Assembly: GCA_021613375.1 (NCBI GenBank)
Contig: CM038727.1
Location: 8,407,942 to 8,471,941 of the forward strand
DNA: 64,000 bases
Source: Megaleporinus macrocephalus
Lineage: Eukaryota; Chordata; Actinopteri; Characiformes; Anostomidae
Direction: 5' to 3'
Shown here: piece after piece, positions 1-12,151 of the stretch
Layout: each line of letters opens with the position of its first letter
Position numbering within the stretch: position 1 is the stretch's first letter
Position numbers and translations under genes: made by a program
Notes under the pieces: model-generated
The model's database searches: none
What the model saw: only the letters and a program-made list of their open reading frames with translations
What the model was told of the DNA's origin: nothing

Positions 1-781
1 TGCTTCCCACATACCTGATCAACTAATCTAATCATTAACACCACATTACTGAGTTAATACAGCTCTTCACCTGCTTCCCACATAACTGATCAACTAATCT
101 GACCATTAACACCACCTTACTGAGTTAATACAGCGTTTCACCTGCTTCCCACATACCTGATCAACTAATCTGATCATTAACACCACATTACTGAGTTATT
201 ACAGCTCTTCACCTGCTTCCCACATACCTGATCAACTAATGTGATCATTAACACCACCTTACTGAGTTATTACAGCTCTTCACCTGCTTCCCACATACCT
301 GATCAACTAATCTGATCATTAACACCACCTTACTGAGTTAATACAGCGCTTCACCTGCTTCAACACATACCTGATTAACTAATCTGATCATTAACACCAC
401 CTTACTGAGTTAATACAGCGCTTCACCTGCTTCAACACATACCTGATCAACTAATCTGATCATTAACACCACCTTACTGAGTTAATACAGCGCTTCACCT
501 GCTTCAACACATACCTGATTAACTAATCTGATCATTAACACCACCTTACTGAGTTAATACAGCGCTTCACCTGCTTCCCACATACCTGATCAACTAATCT
601 GATCATTAACACCACCTTACTGAGTTAATACAGCACTTCACCTGCTTCAACACATACCTGATTAACTAATCTGATCATTAACACCACCTTACTGAGATAA
701 TACAGCGCTTCACCTGCTTCCCACATACCTGATCAACTAATCTGACCATTAACACCACCTTACTGAGTTAATACAGCGTTT
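1..781. repeat. 71-72-bp minisatellite, about 11 copies
   Basis: The unit begins TGCTTCCCACATACCTGATC and ends ACAGCGCTTCACC. It recurs every 71 bases (starts at 1, 72, 143, 214), with some 72-base units that read TTCAACACATACC. The array runs off the left edge of the window and decays after about 781. No coding potential was seen and the unit's origin was not recognised. Confidence 0.95.
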
Positions 782-1059
782 ACAGCAGGACACGCTCTAA
801 ACTGTACAGGACAGTGTGCTTTTAGGACTAGGATTAAGAAATGCTAAGATAGCGTTAGCAGTGGTAAAGCTAGCTAACGGTGGTCCTGGGGGGCTGATAT
901 CCAGCGCGGTGTGGTGATTTTCTCTAAACACAAACGCTAAACTCTCTTTCTCTCTGCTGACACTGTCTAGATAGCTTGGTTCCATCATGAGTAACGACAA
1001 TTCACAGGTTTGTATGGTCCTCCTGGGTTTAGACCAAATTTGGGGAAGTGTGCGTTAGT
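782..1059. other. non-repetitive-looking upstream DNA
   Basis: No gene, tandem repeat or terminal inverted repeat was recognised. Short open frames here have no recognisable similarity. Confidence 0.4.
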
Positions 1060-1372
1060 ATTAGACACTCCTACCTACTTTCTGGACCACCTTGTAGATT
1101 TAAAATCAGAGACCAAGGCTTATCTGCTGCTGTTCAGTGTATGTGCTCTGCGAGTCCTTCATCAACGGTCACAGAACTCTGTCCACAGGACAGTTCTGGT
1201 TGGTGGACGATTCTCAGTCCAGCAGTGACACTGAGGTGTTTAAACACTCCAGCAGAAGCAGCACTGCTGTGTCTGATACACTCACATCAGTGTCACTGCA
1301 GTGTTGAGAATGACCCACCACCCAAATACTACCAGCTCTGTGGTGGTTCTGTAGGGGTCTTTATTTATTGTT
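1060..1372. mobile_element. dispersed foldback-type repeat, degenerate copy
   Basis: This shares blocks with the element at 43871-44268: a stretch near GTGTTTAAACACTCCAGCAG, a segment like GTCCACAGGACAG followed by GGTTGGTGGACGATTCTCAG, and an ending like CTCTGTGGTGGTTCTGTAGG. The copy is older and its left arm is hard to follow. It is probably a non-autonomous DNA transposon of a kind common in fish; the family is not assigned. Confidence 0.6.
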
Positions 1373-2197
1373 GAATGGAGTACAAGTGGACAGATGGACC
1401 ACAGATGGTCTACAAAGTGCATCGATATGGTATGTGGATCTGACCGTTCCTAATAAACTGTCAACCTACAATAATCTTCTAATAAACTGGTACCTGCATT
1501 CACACCCTGACGTGAGGGTGTGCCTGTGCATATGCATGAGCTTACAGCCCTGAAGCCTCAGGAGACAGTCGGCACACACAGCCTGATGAGAAGAGGTTAA
1601 CCAAAGTACCTGGGGGGGTGAAATAAAGAGAAGAGAGAAAAGACGCCAGAAAACAAGCGATAGATGAGAAGCTATGGATGTGCACTGCATTTAAATGAGC
1701 TCTCCATACGCACATCTCTTCCTCTCTCCATCTGTATCTCCCTCTCACACCCTGCAACATAACACCCTGCCATGCCTTCTCCTAGCTCTGTCTCTCTGAC
1801 AGCGTCCTGTTTTGTACAAATACATTTCATTCCCGAACACTGACGCGGCCTAAGTGAGATGTACCACGGTCTTGTCTTGAGTCTTAAACCTCCTCAGTCT
1901 GTCTGCAAGCTGGACCTATCTTGGTATTCCAGGGATTCCTGAGTTAAGCTAAGATACATTATATGCACTGTAACAGCTTAAGACCACCATTCCTACATTT
2001 GGATGCCGGGCTTAGGCCTAGTCCAGCATGACAGAATGCCCTGCTAGAGGACAGTAACTAAAGCCCTATGAGAATAGTTTTACATGGGGAGTATATATTT
2101 CAAATAAATCATTGGCCAAATAAGAAATCTCAGAGTAAATCACTAAGGCAGGAGCGGCTACTCGTTTTACTCCCTGCCGCTACCTCCAAACATCCAT
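1373..2197. other. unannotated upstream DNA
   Basis: Nothing was recognised: no open frame of convincing length, no tandem repeat and no terminal inverted repeats. Confidence 0.4.
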
Positions 2198-2470
2198 CCA
2201 TCAATTATCTTCCACTTTATCCCGCTAGTCGGGGTCACAGGGGGGCTGAAGCCAATCCCAGCGTCATAGGGCGAAGGCAGGGTACACCATGGACAAGTCG
2301 CCAGTCCAAGGCAGGGCAAACACACCAACCTAGCATGCATGTGTTTGGACTGTGGGAGGAAACCGGAGTACCTGGAGGAAGCCCACTCAAGTACTGGGAG
2401 AACATACACACTCCACACAGAACCACCCAGACCGAGAATCCAACCCGGGTCGTCTAGCTGTGAGGCAGCA
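2198..2470 (-). mobile_element. tRNA-derived SINE-like element, copy 1
   Basis: Read on the minus strand, the head carries GGTTGGATTCTC (2433-2445 region), close to the Pol III B box GGTTCGANTCC. Just upstream is an A-box-like GGTGGTATACTGGTTAGCAC. The body contains the block around CCTCCAGGTACTCC and CCTCCCACAGTCCAAACACA that is widespread in teleost genomes, and it ends near GGATAAAGTGGAAGATAATT. Related copies lie at 23830-23985 and 28882-29008. The 20-bp array that follows abuts the head of this copy. Confidence 0.7.
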
Positions 2471-2904
2471 GTGCTAACCAGTATACCACCATACTAACCA
2501 GTACACTACCGAACTAACCACTACACCACCGAACTAACCACTACACCACCGTACTAACCACTACACCACTGTGCTAACCACTACACCACCATACTAATCA
2601 CTACACCACCATACTAACCACTACACCACCTTACTAACCACTACACCACCATACTAACCACTACACCACCTTACTAACCACTACACCACCATACTAACCA
2701 CTACATCACCGTGCTAACCACTACACCACCATACTAACCACTACAACACCATACTGACCACTACACCACCGAACTAACCACTACACCACAGGACTAACCA
2801 CTACACCACCATACTTACCACTACACCACCATACTAACCACTACACTACCTTACTAACCACTACAGCACCATACTAACCACTACACCACCGTACTAACCA
2901 CTAC
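2471..2904 (-). repeat. 20-bp minisatellite of A-box-like units, about 22 copies
   Basis: On the minus strand the unit is about TATGGTGGTGTAGTGGTTAG, repeated with substitutions only; the 20-base register is kept from 2521 to 2900. It starts directly at the tRNA-like head of the SINE at 2198-2470, whose own A box is the first unit. The same unit in the opposite orientation forms the array at 22711-23560. Confidence 0.9.
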
Positions 2905-2925
2905 TTAGGGTCTCCCACATTCTTG

Positions 2926-3286
2926 AATAGGGTTGTGTATTGGCAAGAACCTGTCGATACGATACGTATTGCGATACAGGAGTCGTCATTTAGTATATTG
3001 CGATATTGCAAGCAAAGTAATATACAGCAATTTTTTAAATCATACTATAAAAACACACCACTTACAATATGCGCCCCTGCGCTGCTTGTTAATGTTGGAG
3101 TGGAGCCGAAAATGGATTACAACACTGCCATCAAGTGGTCAGAGGTTTAAACACAACACACCATGATTCATGGTATCTTTGCATGTAAACTGTTAATTGA
3201 CACAGATAATGTTTTTGAGAATCAGTACAGTATCACTACACTTAATATTGTAATATTCAATATTTCAATATTTTCTTACACCCCTA
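2926..3286 (+). mobile_element. 360-bp dispersed repeat 'R', copy 1
   Basis: The copy starts around TGTATTGGCAAGAACCTGTC and ends TTTCTTACACCCCTAG. It includes the shared core AATGTTGGAGTGGAGC and CAGAGGTTTAAACACAACAC. Three further copies are at 13990-14377 (+), 20745-21105 (-) and 23562-23757 (+, partial). It is probably a non-autonomous DNA transposon; the family was not determined. Confidence 0.8.
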
Positions 3287-4154
3287 GACTAGAATGAGCC
3301 GAGGTATACGTGCCATGCACAACAACACTCAATGCCTCCTCGAGCCTCCGTAATTGAGCAGACAACGTCCAATATATAAAACTAAAACAATGGCTTAAAA
3401 CTAACTTTGAGGGTATGTGGTTTCAGATGGTCTGAGCTGGTTTTTAATGATCTGGGTCAGCGGTCATCATCATGAAATTCCAGAGCATTACTCCCCCCTT
3501 GTGGCTCCACAGCAGAATTAGGTAAAAACAAAATAATCCTCCTTTGCATTACACAATACTGTGTAGTAAAGCTCTGCTGAACGTTCTAACACAGATTTAA
3601 CAATAAGTAAACACTGGAATTGAATGTTAATTCAATTAGCTTGAATGCTTAAGACTGGCACGTAGCTAGTAGCTAACAAAATGACAAAGAAGAGAAATTA
3701 AAGGAGATTATTATTATTATTATTCATTTACATTCATATGGACTGGCTTACACCTGAAAGTCCAATGTTTAGAGACGCTTTACACAAAGCTGTTCAGCTT
3801 TTAAGAAAAAGTATCCACCAAGACCTGCTGGAGAGACGAGAAAAGCAGTTATAGCTGAGCTGAAGTTTAAAGCAGAGCCGAAGTCTGTGTTTCGGCTTAT
3901 ATTGTAGCATTGAGCGCAATTAAACAAGCTTCTGCACAAACTGTAGGCTTCATTTATTATATTATTAGTTACATCTAGCTTGCTTGCTTGTCAGCTGACT
4001 CACACTGCTCTTCCTGAATTCAGTGTTAACAGTGAATGAAGAGTCCTCAAAGAAAATAGTCACAAAACTAATAATCCAGAAAAAAACATTATATTGTTAC
4101 AAAGTTATATCATATTTTCTAGCCTGTACTATGACATAAGCACACAGTGAGACA
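3287..4154. other. unannotated upstream DNA with a short (TTA)n
   Basis: Apart from a (TTA)n run near 3709-3726, no gene or recognisable repeat was seen. Confidence 0.4.
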
Positions 4155-4403
4155 TATTATCACATTCCAATGAAGAACATGTATCTCCATTTTTGTTGAT
4201 TTTGAGTTTTCTACATCATTTAAACACAACACTCGTTGTTTACATTGTATAAAAAATTCATGGACCAATAGAAATGCTCCAAAATAGATTGGAAAAAATT
4301 CTGGTTCCATTGACTTACACTGAAAGTAAAGTAGGTTTCTGGTCTCACCTGTAAACTTGCAGTTTTGGAGATACTCGTTTTTCATTGGACAGTGACAATA
4401 TTT
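4155..4403. mobile_element. 250-bp foldback MITE 'A', copy 1
   Basis: The right end reads GTTTTTCATTGGACAGTGAC and the left end is a decayed complement (CATTCCAATGAAGAACATG). The middle has the family signature TTTGAGTTTTCTACATCATT and TTCCATTGACTTACA. The best-preserved copy is at 58343-58605. Other copies or pieces are at 5390-6785 (interrupted), 8281-8457, 15636-15765, 24045-24080, 57861-57985, 62622-62700 and 63532-63790. Confidence 0.8.
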
Positions 4404-4879
4404 ACATCCAAGATGTTAAAACATCACACCAATAAAGTGGACATCAATTGTTCTGGCTCTTTGATTTTGGGTGAACAGGGCAAAATGGCTCTTCTTTACA
4501 CAAGTAGGAGTTGCCAACCCCTGGTGGTCAACAAGGCATTCAACTGGTGAGCCAGCAGGCTGAGCTAGCGAATCAACTTTGCATAGCGTTCTCATTACTA
4601 GCATGGTCATTTCGTCAAGCTGGTCCGTCATCTTAACCAGCTTGAGCCAGTTCAAAGAGGCTTGAGGGGGAGGAGCCGAGTAGAGGTGGAAACAACAAGG
4701 ACAACACAATGACACAGACATCTGTTCCACTCCTGGCACCTGCAACTCCAAAGTAACCATGGGAACCATACTTTCTCGCTTTGCTGGGCTGATATGGCAA
4801 AGCCTGGGCCACAGCAGGCAGAAGCAATGGTTACCATGGCAATAACCAAGGAAAAGCCTACTGATCCCTGATGGCTGTG
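4404..4879. other. upstream DNA without recognised features
   Basis: No gene or repeat was recognised. Several overlapping open frames on both strands lack recognisable domains. Confidence 0.4.
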
Positions 4880-5335
4880 GTTATTGTCTCCGGCGAGGGT
4901 CAAAGGTCAGAGGAAAGAAGACAACTTGTGCCGCAATCCATTGGCCACTTCTATTGGCCGATTCAGTGACCTGGTCTGATCTCTGATTGCAGCCTGATTG
5001 CGTGACAAAGGAGCGCCCTCGAAGGGGAGCGTCGGGAGGGAGCCGAGGCAAAGCTGCTCTCATCCGTGGGCTCAGTTCTTCATTAGGCACGCTTGGGCGA
5101 GTCCGCGCCTCAGTCTCCTGCACTCAAGCCGGCAGCGCGAGCATGCCCGTCTGCTAATGAATGACCTGTCCTCCAGAGCCCGGCTGCCGACACACGGAGG
5201 CATTTAGTATGCGCGCGGGGGGTCGAGCGGCTTAGTGCCGCTCCCGTATGCACCTATCTGACGGCCGAGCATAGGTGGGCTTTTCAGGTGATGCTCGATG
5301 GCTCGAGTGCGATAGCCAGCATCAGGGAAAGCTGG
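4880..5335. promoter_or_regulatory. GC-richer, repeat-free block upstream of ptchd1, possible regulatory element
   Basis: The block is distinctly richer in GC and CpG than its flanks and free of recognised repeats. It holds a DR1 nuclear-receptor half-site pair, GGGTCA A AGGTCA, at 4897-4909 and a CTAATGAATGA homeodomain-like core near 5154-5164. It lies about 8 kb upstream of the ptchd1 start codon. A regulatory role is inferred only from composition and these motifs. Confidence 0.3.
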
Positions 5336-5389
5336 ATTCTACTTCAGAGCAAGGATTCCAAGACTAGTCTGATGTATTTATATTGCTTG

Positions 5390-6785
5390 GATCCGACAGG
5401 ACTTGCATTCCATCATCAAAACAAGTCTCTCCATTTTAGTGGAATATGATTTTCTACAATACTTAAACGCATTCACACTGTGTGAAAATTTCATGATGTT
5501 CAGACCAACAGATATGCTCCAAGATAACTTCCGGCTCCACTGACTGTTTTTGGGGTGTGTCTCAAACCCTAGTGAGTGTGTAAGTAGGCTGTCTAGGTAG
5601 CAGCTGTGTAAGTAGCAGTGTTCTCTCCTCATCTCTCCTCATAAAACAGATTACTGAGACGCTCTAGTTAGAGAGAGACTGCGTCATGGCTTGTCCCCGC
5701 CCACTGCAGCACGCCACCGGTGGTTTAGCGGGTTGCTAAGATACTGGCCTGCATCCAAAACAATAGCCAGAGGCTTAAAAATGCGCTAGCATAAATGCTA
5801 ATGGCTCGAGAAAAAAACTAATGAATGGACTCGTTACGGAGTTGATAATAAAATATTGGGTGTGTCTCAAAACCTAGTGAGCTCCTACATAGGCAGCATT
5901 TTACGTCACAGTATGCGCTCCTGACATGTAGACTGTCCCAATACTTACATACCTTAAACATGCTGTCTACTGAGAAACCTTATTTAGACCTGATTTTAAG
6001 GAAGCATCAAACGCTTCCTCAGCCACTAAGACAATCCCATGATGCAAGACTACGAGCAGTGAAGTGGTTTTAAAATGTGAGTTATTTTGATTCTCTCTGG
6101 AGTTTTAATGTTTCTGGTCATATAATCACACAAAACAGTATTTTATTATCAACTCTGTAACGAGTCCTTCACCATTTACACTTTTATACTCAAGACATTA
6201 GCATTTATGCTAGCAGGTTTTTAAGCCTCGGGCTATTGTTTTGGATGCTGGCTGGTAACTTAGCAACCAGCTAAACCACCGGTGGTGTGCTGCAGTGGGC
6301 GGGAACAAGCCGTGACGCAGTCTCTCTCTAACTAGAGCGTCTCAGTAATCTGTTTTATGAGGAGAGATGAGGAGAGAACGCTGCTACTTACACAGCTGCT
6401 ACCTAGACAGCCTACTTAGACACTCACTAGGGTTTGAGACACATCCACTGTTTTGTGTGATTATATAACAAGAAATACATTAAAACTCCAGAGAGAATCA
6501 AAATAACTCACATTTTAAAACCACTTCACTGCTCGTAGATTAGCCTGTGTTGCATCATGGGATTGTCTTAGTGGCTGAGGAAGTGTTCAGTGCTTCCTTA
6601 AAATCAGGTCTAAATAAGGTTTCTCAGTAGACAGCATGTTTAAGGTATGTAAGTATTGGGACAGTCTACATGTCGGGAGCGCATACTATGACGTAAAATG
6701 CTCCCTATGTAGGAGCTCACTAGGTTTTGAGACACATCCTTGGTCTCCACTGTAAACTTGTTTTTCTTTGGACAACAACGAGCGT
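5390..6785. mobile_element. three-level nest: MITE A interrupted by MITE B interrupted by MITE B
   Basis: MITE A sequence runs from about 5390 to 5550 and resumes at 6740 (TGGTCTCCACTGTAAACTTG) to about 6785. Between these lies MITE B (5553-6739) with termini GGGTGTGTCTCAAACCCTAG and CTAGGTTTTGAGACACATCC, flanked by TTG on both sides (5550-5552 and 6740-6742). Inside it is another B copy in the opposite orientation (5858-6446). Confidence 0.9.
5858..6446 (+). mobile_element. inner MITE B, about 590 bp
   Basis: The termini are GGGTGTGTCTCAAAACCTAG on the left and CTAGGGTTTGAGACACATCC on the right. The host B copy reads continuously across the insertion: its left half ends GATAATAAAATA and its right half starts CTGTTTTGTGTG, which are adjacent in the canonical copy near 22100. 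Target duplications could not be settled. The inverted orientation makes the whole nest strongly self-complementary. Confidence 0.88.
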
Positions 6786-8280
6786 ACGATTTGTCAACGT
6801 CTCATTAACCTAGAGGTGCACAAAGGGTTAGATCACGTTCTCTACTGGAGTCCTACCTCCCGGTCACACATACGAACAGTGTGATTGGCTGCACCTTTCC
6901 TTGCTGTGACGTGAGACTCTGTAGCTACGTTTGGTTGTTAGCGACGCCAAAACTGGAAGGAAAACGTTCCAGTCACATGTGAGACTTGCTCTGCAACACT
7001 CAGGTGCAATGTGGGAAACACGTGTGTGAAAAGCAACTGAGGACAGCAGTAAAACCGAAGGTGGTGGACATAAGAAACGTGTCAGTCACTTAAAGTCTAG
7101 TTTATAAGTCCATCATAATAGCATTAATGGCACTGCTCAGCATACAGCAGGCTAACATTGTCTGTAGCTATGAATAACAAGCAGTGTTCCTACTTTATTG
7201 ATTCTAATTTATTAGAGATATCAGTTGGAAGGGGGGGGGGGGGGTAGATTCATAGGTCCCCACCAATGTCAAGAGCAAATCTATGCCCTTGATCTGAACA
7301 GTCAGCATGTATAGAAGACTAAAGACTCATGAATCGTCCTCCAATCATCATCTTCTTCATGAACTGTATGTACTGTACTAAATCTGAACTGCTTATTCAA
7401 TAAGGTTCTCAAGTCTTGAGTCGTCCTCAAATGCTCAAGTACAGGCCTGACGTTAGCTATTTCTATCAAACTCAACAGCCAATGGTCACATAGGAGATGC
7501 TACTTGTTCCATACACAGCAACCTTCTTCAGATAATGATGTTGCACAAACATCTGGTAAAATATTAAAATATGAATTTAAAATTCACGGCGTGATTATGC
7601 TTTTATGCTGAGGGATGGATTATTGGGCCCTCGAGGGTGCTCAAATGCTCCACGGTAAATATAAATATTAGATAAACGAGTAGTCCTTAAATATGTACTA
7701 AATGAGTAAATAAATGAAATCAATAAATCTGTTTGCAGGCCTGCTTTACAGACTCAGTTATTACTGGGATATCACTGTTTGTCATTCATTCAATCAGGAT
7801 GTTAGTGTCCACCCTTCCATGTAGGACTGCTTCCATACTTCAATCTTATATTGACTGATTATAATAACAATGTATTACACTCATTATTCTGGCCTATTTG
7901 GTTCCCTTTGAAAATCCAGTGTTGCTCAAAACGGAATTACTTTTGCAGTTGAATGCAGTTCTGTGGAAGCCTGTGGCAGGTCTCAGTGGAGTTAGTGGAC
8001 AAATACAAACAAAGTCAGCCCTTGTTTACTTATTTTCCAGGGAAAACAGCCATTAAGTAGCTGCTGTCAGAACAGAACCTCATATACACGTTTACATTCA
8101 TGGTATTTAGTGGACGCTCGTATCCAGAGCGTCTTATATAAGTACTTTGTGCTCAGACAGAGTATGTATCTCTAGCTAGTACAAACAGGTTTAAGTCCAA
8201 ACTACCCTTGTGCTCAAACAGTGCCAGAAACTGATACCAGTGCTGATACCTGGAGAGAAGATAAAACAATAAATAAATAA
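6786..8280. other. unannotated upstream DNA with a G14 run
   Basis: A run of 14 G lies at 7231-7244. Otherwise no gene, tandem repeat or transposon terminus was recognised. Confidence 0.4.
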
Positions 8281-8457
8281 ATGTTTTTGTCGATTTTGAG
8301 TTTTCTACATTATTTGAAGTGGTCAATGGTTGTGTACATTGCATGAAAAATTCATGACAAATAGACCAAATTATGGTTCCATTGACTTTCATTAAAAGTA
8401 AAGTATGTTTTTGGTCTCTCCTGTAAAGTTGCAATTTTGGAGATACAGTGACATATA
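8281..8457. mobile_element. MITE A, copy lacking its left end
   Basis: Shares GATTTTGAGTTTTCTACATT, TGGTTCCATTGACTTTCATT and TGTAAAGTTGCAATTTTGGA with the other A copies. The right end runs into a short (TA)n/(CATA)n tract (8452-8480). Confidence 0.75.
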
Positions 8458-8486
8458 TATATACATACATACATACATACAATTTT

Positions 8487-9434
8487 CATGCAATTCACAA
8501 ACAATATTGTCCATTTCACAATTAATGTAAGTGTATCAGATGATTTTTAAAGAATAAAAATGTTTGTATTAAAGTCTATTTTTGTATAGAGGCTTATTTT
8601 GCATATAGTCCTGTTATCAGTAATTCTCAGTCCTCTGTCTAAATCTCCTGGTACGACCACCAATCCAAGTTAAGGATGTTATTGGGCTAATTGGTTGTTA
8701 GGACACTCTTGCTCAATTGTGATGCACAGCTGAAAAACATTCTACTAATAAGTGAGTATAAAAGGGAGAACAACATTCTAGCTTAGTTTAGTATCTGAAG
8801 CATCAGCAGTTGGTGGCTTGCTGACCGACTCACAATGACCAGAAAGAAACAACTTTCTTTAGAGACCCTGAAGCATATTTTCTTGTGTAACGATGCTCTG
8901 TTGATGGCTGGAAGATCTCCTCGATGATACAGACTTTACCTTCAAATATGTATATTTATTAGATAAATAAAGTACAGCATCATTTCTAACATCTTCCGGT
9001 GTTTAATCTTCTGATGTTAGAGAGAGGTTCTTGGCCAGAAGTGAAGTTCCTCTAACCTGGGCCTTAGGTCTACCGTTTTTATATACTGGGTGTTCCGGAC
9101 ATTCCAGAAAGGGAATGCATAGTTCTCCCTTATTTGACTGAAGTAAACAGAGTCTAAGATAGAAGACCTCTTCCATAGGAAAAGCACGTGCTACTGTTCT
9201 AAAGATAACATCTCCTGCCATACCAGTTTGTTTTGAACACAGTATGCTGTGCTGTCAAATGGAGATGTTACATATATGTGGCAAAATAATAAATAGGGGA
9301 AGAAAGTAGCTTTTCTTCCTTTAAAACATTAATCCAAAACAAACTTCAACCCGTCAGTCCACTGTTGTGTTAAGAAAGGAAGGCTACTCCATTGAAAACA
9401 AGAACATTTCATTGTGATCCCAAACTTTTAAGCA
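8487..9434 (+). mobile_element. Tc1-like transposon fragment, transposase mostly missing
   Basis: Positions 8487-8905 match, on the opposite strand, the element at 62729-63206. The shared part includes a TATAAAA motif near 8758 and ATGACCAGAAAGAAAC (8834), which would begin M-T-R-K-K. The frame is then broken. A right terminus CCCAAACTTTTAAGCAGTAG at about 9419-9434 resembles the complement of the other copy's end. The intervening 8.9-9.38 kb has no transposase reading frame. Tc1-like assignment rests on terminal sequence style, not a database match. Confidence 0.55.
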
Positions 9435-9437
9435 GTA

Positions 9438-9468
<31 letters not shown>
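9434..9468. repeat. (TA)n microsatellite
   Basis: A short TG/TA dinucleotide run directly beside the Tc1-like terminus. Confidence 0.9.
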
Positions 9469-9469
<1 letters not shown>

Positions 9470-9477
9470 AACAATAT

Positions 9478-9975
9478 TTAATAAACTGAAGGAAACACAG
9501 GATGGTTGCACGGCTTAAGCAGTGCGAGGAACAAGGGATGAATAAACGACAAGCAGAGGAGTGCGGGTTAGTGTCTTTAGTGTCCCAGGAGTACATGCAG
9601 TAAACAAAACCATGATGTTTGTGTGGGCTTAAATATAAACGGGACTCTATGGGAGTAGTGAGGGATGAATAAATGACAAATAGATGAGTGCAGGTCAGTG
9701 TGGAGTTTGGGGGCTGTACGTTGAACGAAACCCTGATGTCTGACAGCGCTCAAAATGAATGGGATTCTATGGGGAAAAAAGAGGGATAGAAAAAATGACC
9801 AACAATACAGTTGTGGTCAGGGGTCTGCCCTGGGTCAATGTACGTGAAACAGTATCTGTTGGTTGAGCAAATGTTTAGTAGGTTGGCGTGCTATGGGAAA
9901 AAAATCTGTCGTTATCTGGAAACCATGCATTCCATCAAAAAGCTGTATACAAGCCCCAATCACATAATCAGACCG
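9478..9975. repeat. dispersed repeat 'P', copy 1
   Basis: Blocks such as CAGTGCGAGGAACAAGGGAT, TCTGCCCTGGGTCAATGTAC and CAAAAAGCTGTATACAAGCC are shared, with divergence, with 16862-17312. The family and mechanism are unknown. Confidence 0.75.
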
Positions 9976-10586
9976 GACACTCTGGAGTCAATGGAACCAG
10001 AAATTTGGGCCATTCAAAACAGAGCTACAAGGTTTTGTTCTGACAGCAGTGAAGTTATTTAGTGTAAGGAAGCCCAACACATACTTTAACACACAACTAC
10101 AACAAAAGCCTCAACAACTAAACATGATACACATGTTTTCAGTACTCTGTCTGTCTTTACCTTTATTACACCTTCCATTCCTTTCAGGAGACATGTTCAG
10201 AGAAAGCGGTGTTGAGGTTCTGGACTCTGGGGTGGTCAGTCCATTGCAGCTTCTATATTAGATGTGTCTGTCTCCTTTTCTCAGTGAGGGCTTTACACAT
10301 TCGACCCATAGCGTTAGGACGCCTTTCCACAGTTTTCACATCTGAAGCTCCTCTGTATGAGAGATGAAAGCCTTCTGTGCTGCTTATCTGATGGAGACAG
10401 TGTTGGTGGTCAACAAGCTCCTCCAGGAACAGTTGTTTGTTATTTTTCTCTGACTTTTCTGCCCAAAAGATCAATAACCTGTACTTTGCTGCAATTTTGA
10501 CCAGAAACACCCATGTGGGCCCCTCCTGGTTTAAAGCTGGGCTGCCAATTGGGTCCCCTTTAGGAAACCCAGAAAGAGTTGTCCAT
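9976..10586. other. unannotated upstream DNA
   Basis: No gene or repeat was recognised with confidence. Confidence 0.35.
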
Positions 10587-11590
10587 TGGCTTCTTATGGG
10601 CCCCATGAGGGCTACTAATGGGGCCAATCTTATGTGAACAATCATCCACAGGACAGAAATAACTGCAAACCTGCTGGAACCACAAATGTAACCTATGACA
10701 GTGACTAAAAGGGAGCCCTTAACTGTAGCTTAACTGAGGCCCACAATGGCAACCTAACTGTGCGGCACAATGGTAACCCACCTAGGGCCCACACCTGTAG
10801 CCTAACTGGGTCCCATAAGTGTAACCCAGCTGGGCCCCTAACTATAGCCTAACTGAGGCCCACAACTGTAGCCTGACTGAGGCTCCCAAGTGTAAACCAA
10901 ACGAGGCCCACAAAATGACCCAACCAGGACCCACAAGTGTGGCCCAAAGTTATAACCCAACCGGGGCCCATGTATCACCAATCGAAAAGCCCACATCAAA
11001 GTCAGACAGCCCGGATAAAAGCACTATGGGGCCCACGTGGACATGTTGGCTGGGTAGATTGATAAACGGTGGTCTCCACTGTATATATTTCATATAAGCA
11101 CCTTATGGCTTCTTAAGGGCCCCATGAGGGCTACCACCAGGGCCAATCTGGACTGCAAGTGGGGCTTATGTGAGCAATCACCCACAGGAAAGAAATAACT
11201 GCAAACCTGCTGGGACCACAAATGTAGGCCACAACAATGACCCAAAGGGAGTATCAACCGTAGCTTAACTGGGGCCCACACCTGTAGCCTAACTGGGTCC
11301 CATAAGTGTAACCCAACTGGGTCCCTATCTCTAGCCTAACTGAGACCCACAGCTGTAGTCTGACTGAGGCTCCCAAGTTTAAACCAAATGAGGCCCACAA
11401 ACTGACCCAACCAGGACCCATGACTGTAGCCCAACTGCGGCCCAAAGTTATAACCCAACTGGGGCCCATGTATCACCAATCGAAAAGCTCACATAAAACC
11501 CAGACAGCCCGGATAAAACCACTATAAGGCCCACATGGACATGTTGGCTGGGTGGATTCGTGAACGGTGGTCTCCACTGTATATGTTTCT
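10587..11590. repeat. tandem duplication of about 500-520 bp built from degenerate GGGCCCAC-rich short repeats
   Basis: Markers recur about 500-520 bases apart: GGGCCCCATGAGGGCTAC (10599 and 11117), AACTGCAAACCTGCTGG, CACTGTATAT (about 11078 and 11575). Inside each copy, short imperfect units such as TAGCCTAACTGAGGCCCACA repeat. The open frames here are by-products of the repeats. Confidence 0.8.
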
Positions 11591-11837
11591 CTCTCACTTA
11601 GTATGATTATGACGTCCCACCTGTTGGAAATGCTTGAAGTTACTAATTGCTCGCGTCCTACGAAGCGTCGTCAGAGCACCTCGTGCACTATAACATTTAG
11701 TGCATGTTATACATGCGCGGGAGGGTAAGGAGACCACCTGCGTCGCGGATTATCGATTTGTGTCTTTTAAAATAGACCCAACAAGCTTTTAGCAGCCAAT
11801 AATCCAGCGAGCAGGTTCCGCATCATTTAACTTTAGA
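11591..11837. other. non-repetitive DNA approaching the promoter
   Basis: CpG density begins to rise (CTCGCGTCCTACGAAGCGTC, TGCGTCGCGGATTATCG). No specific promoter element was identified. Confidence 0.4.
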
Positions 11838-12151
<314 letters not shown>

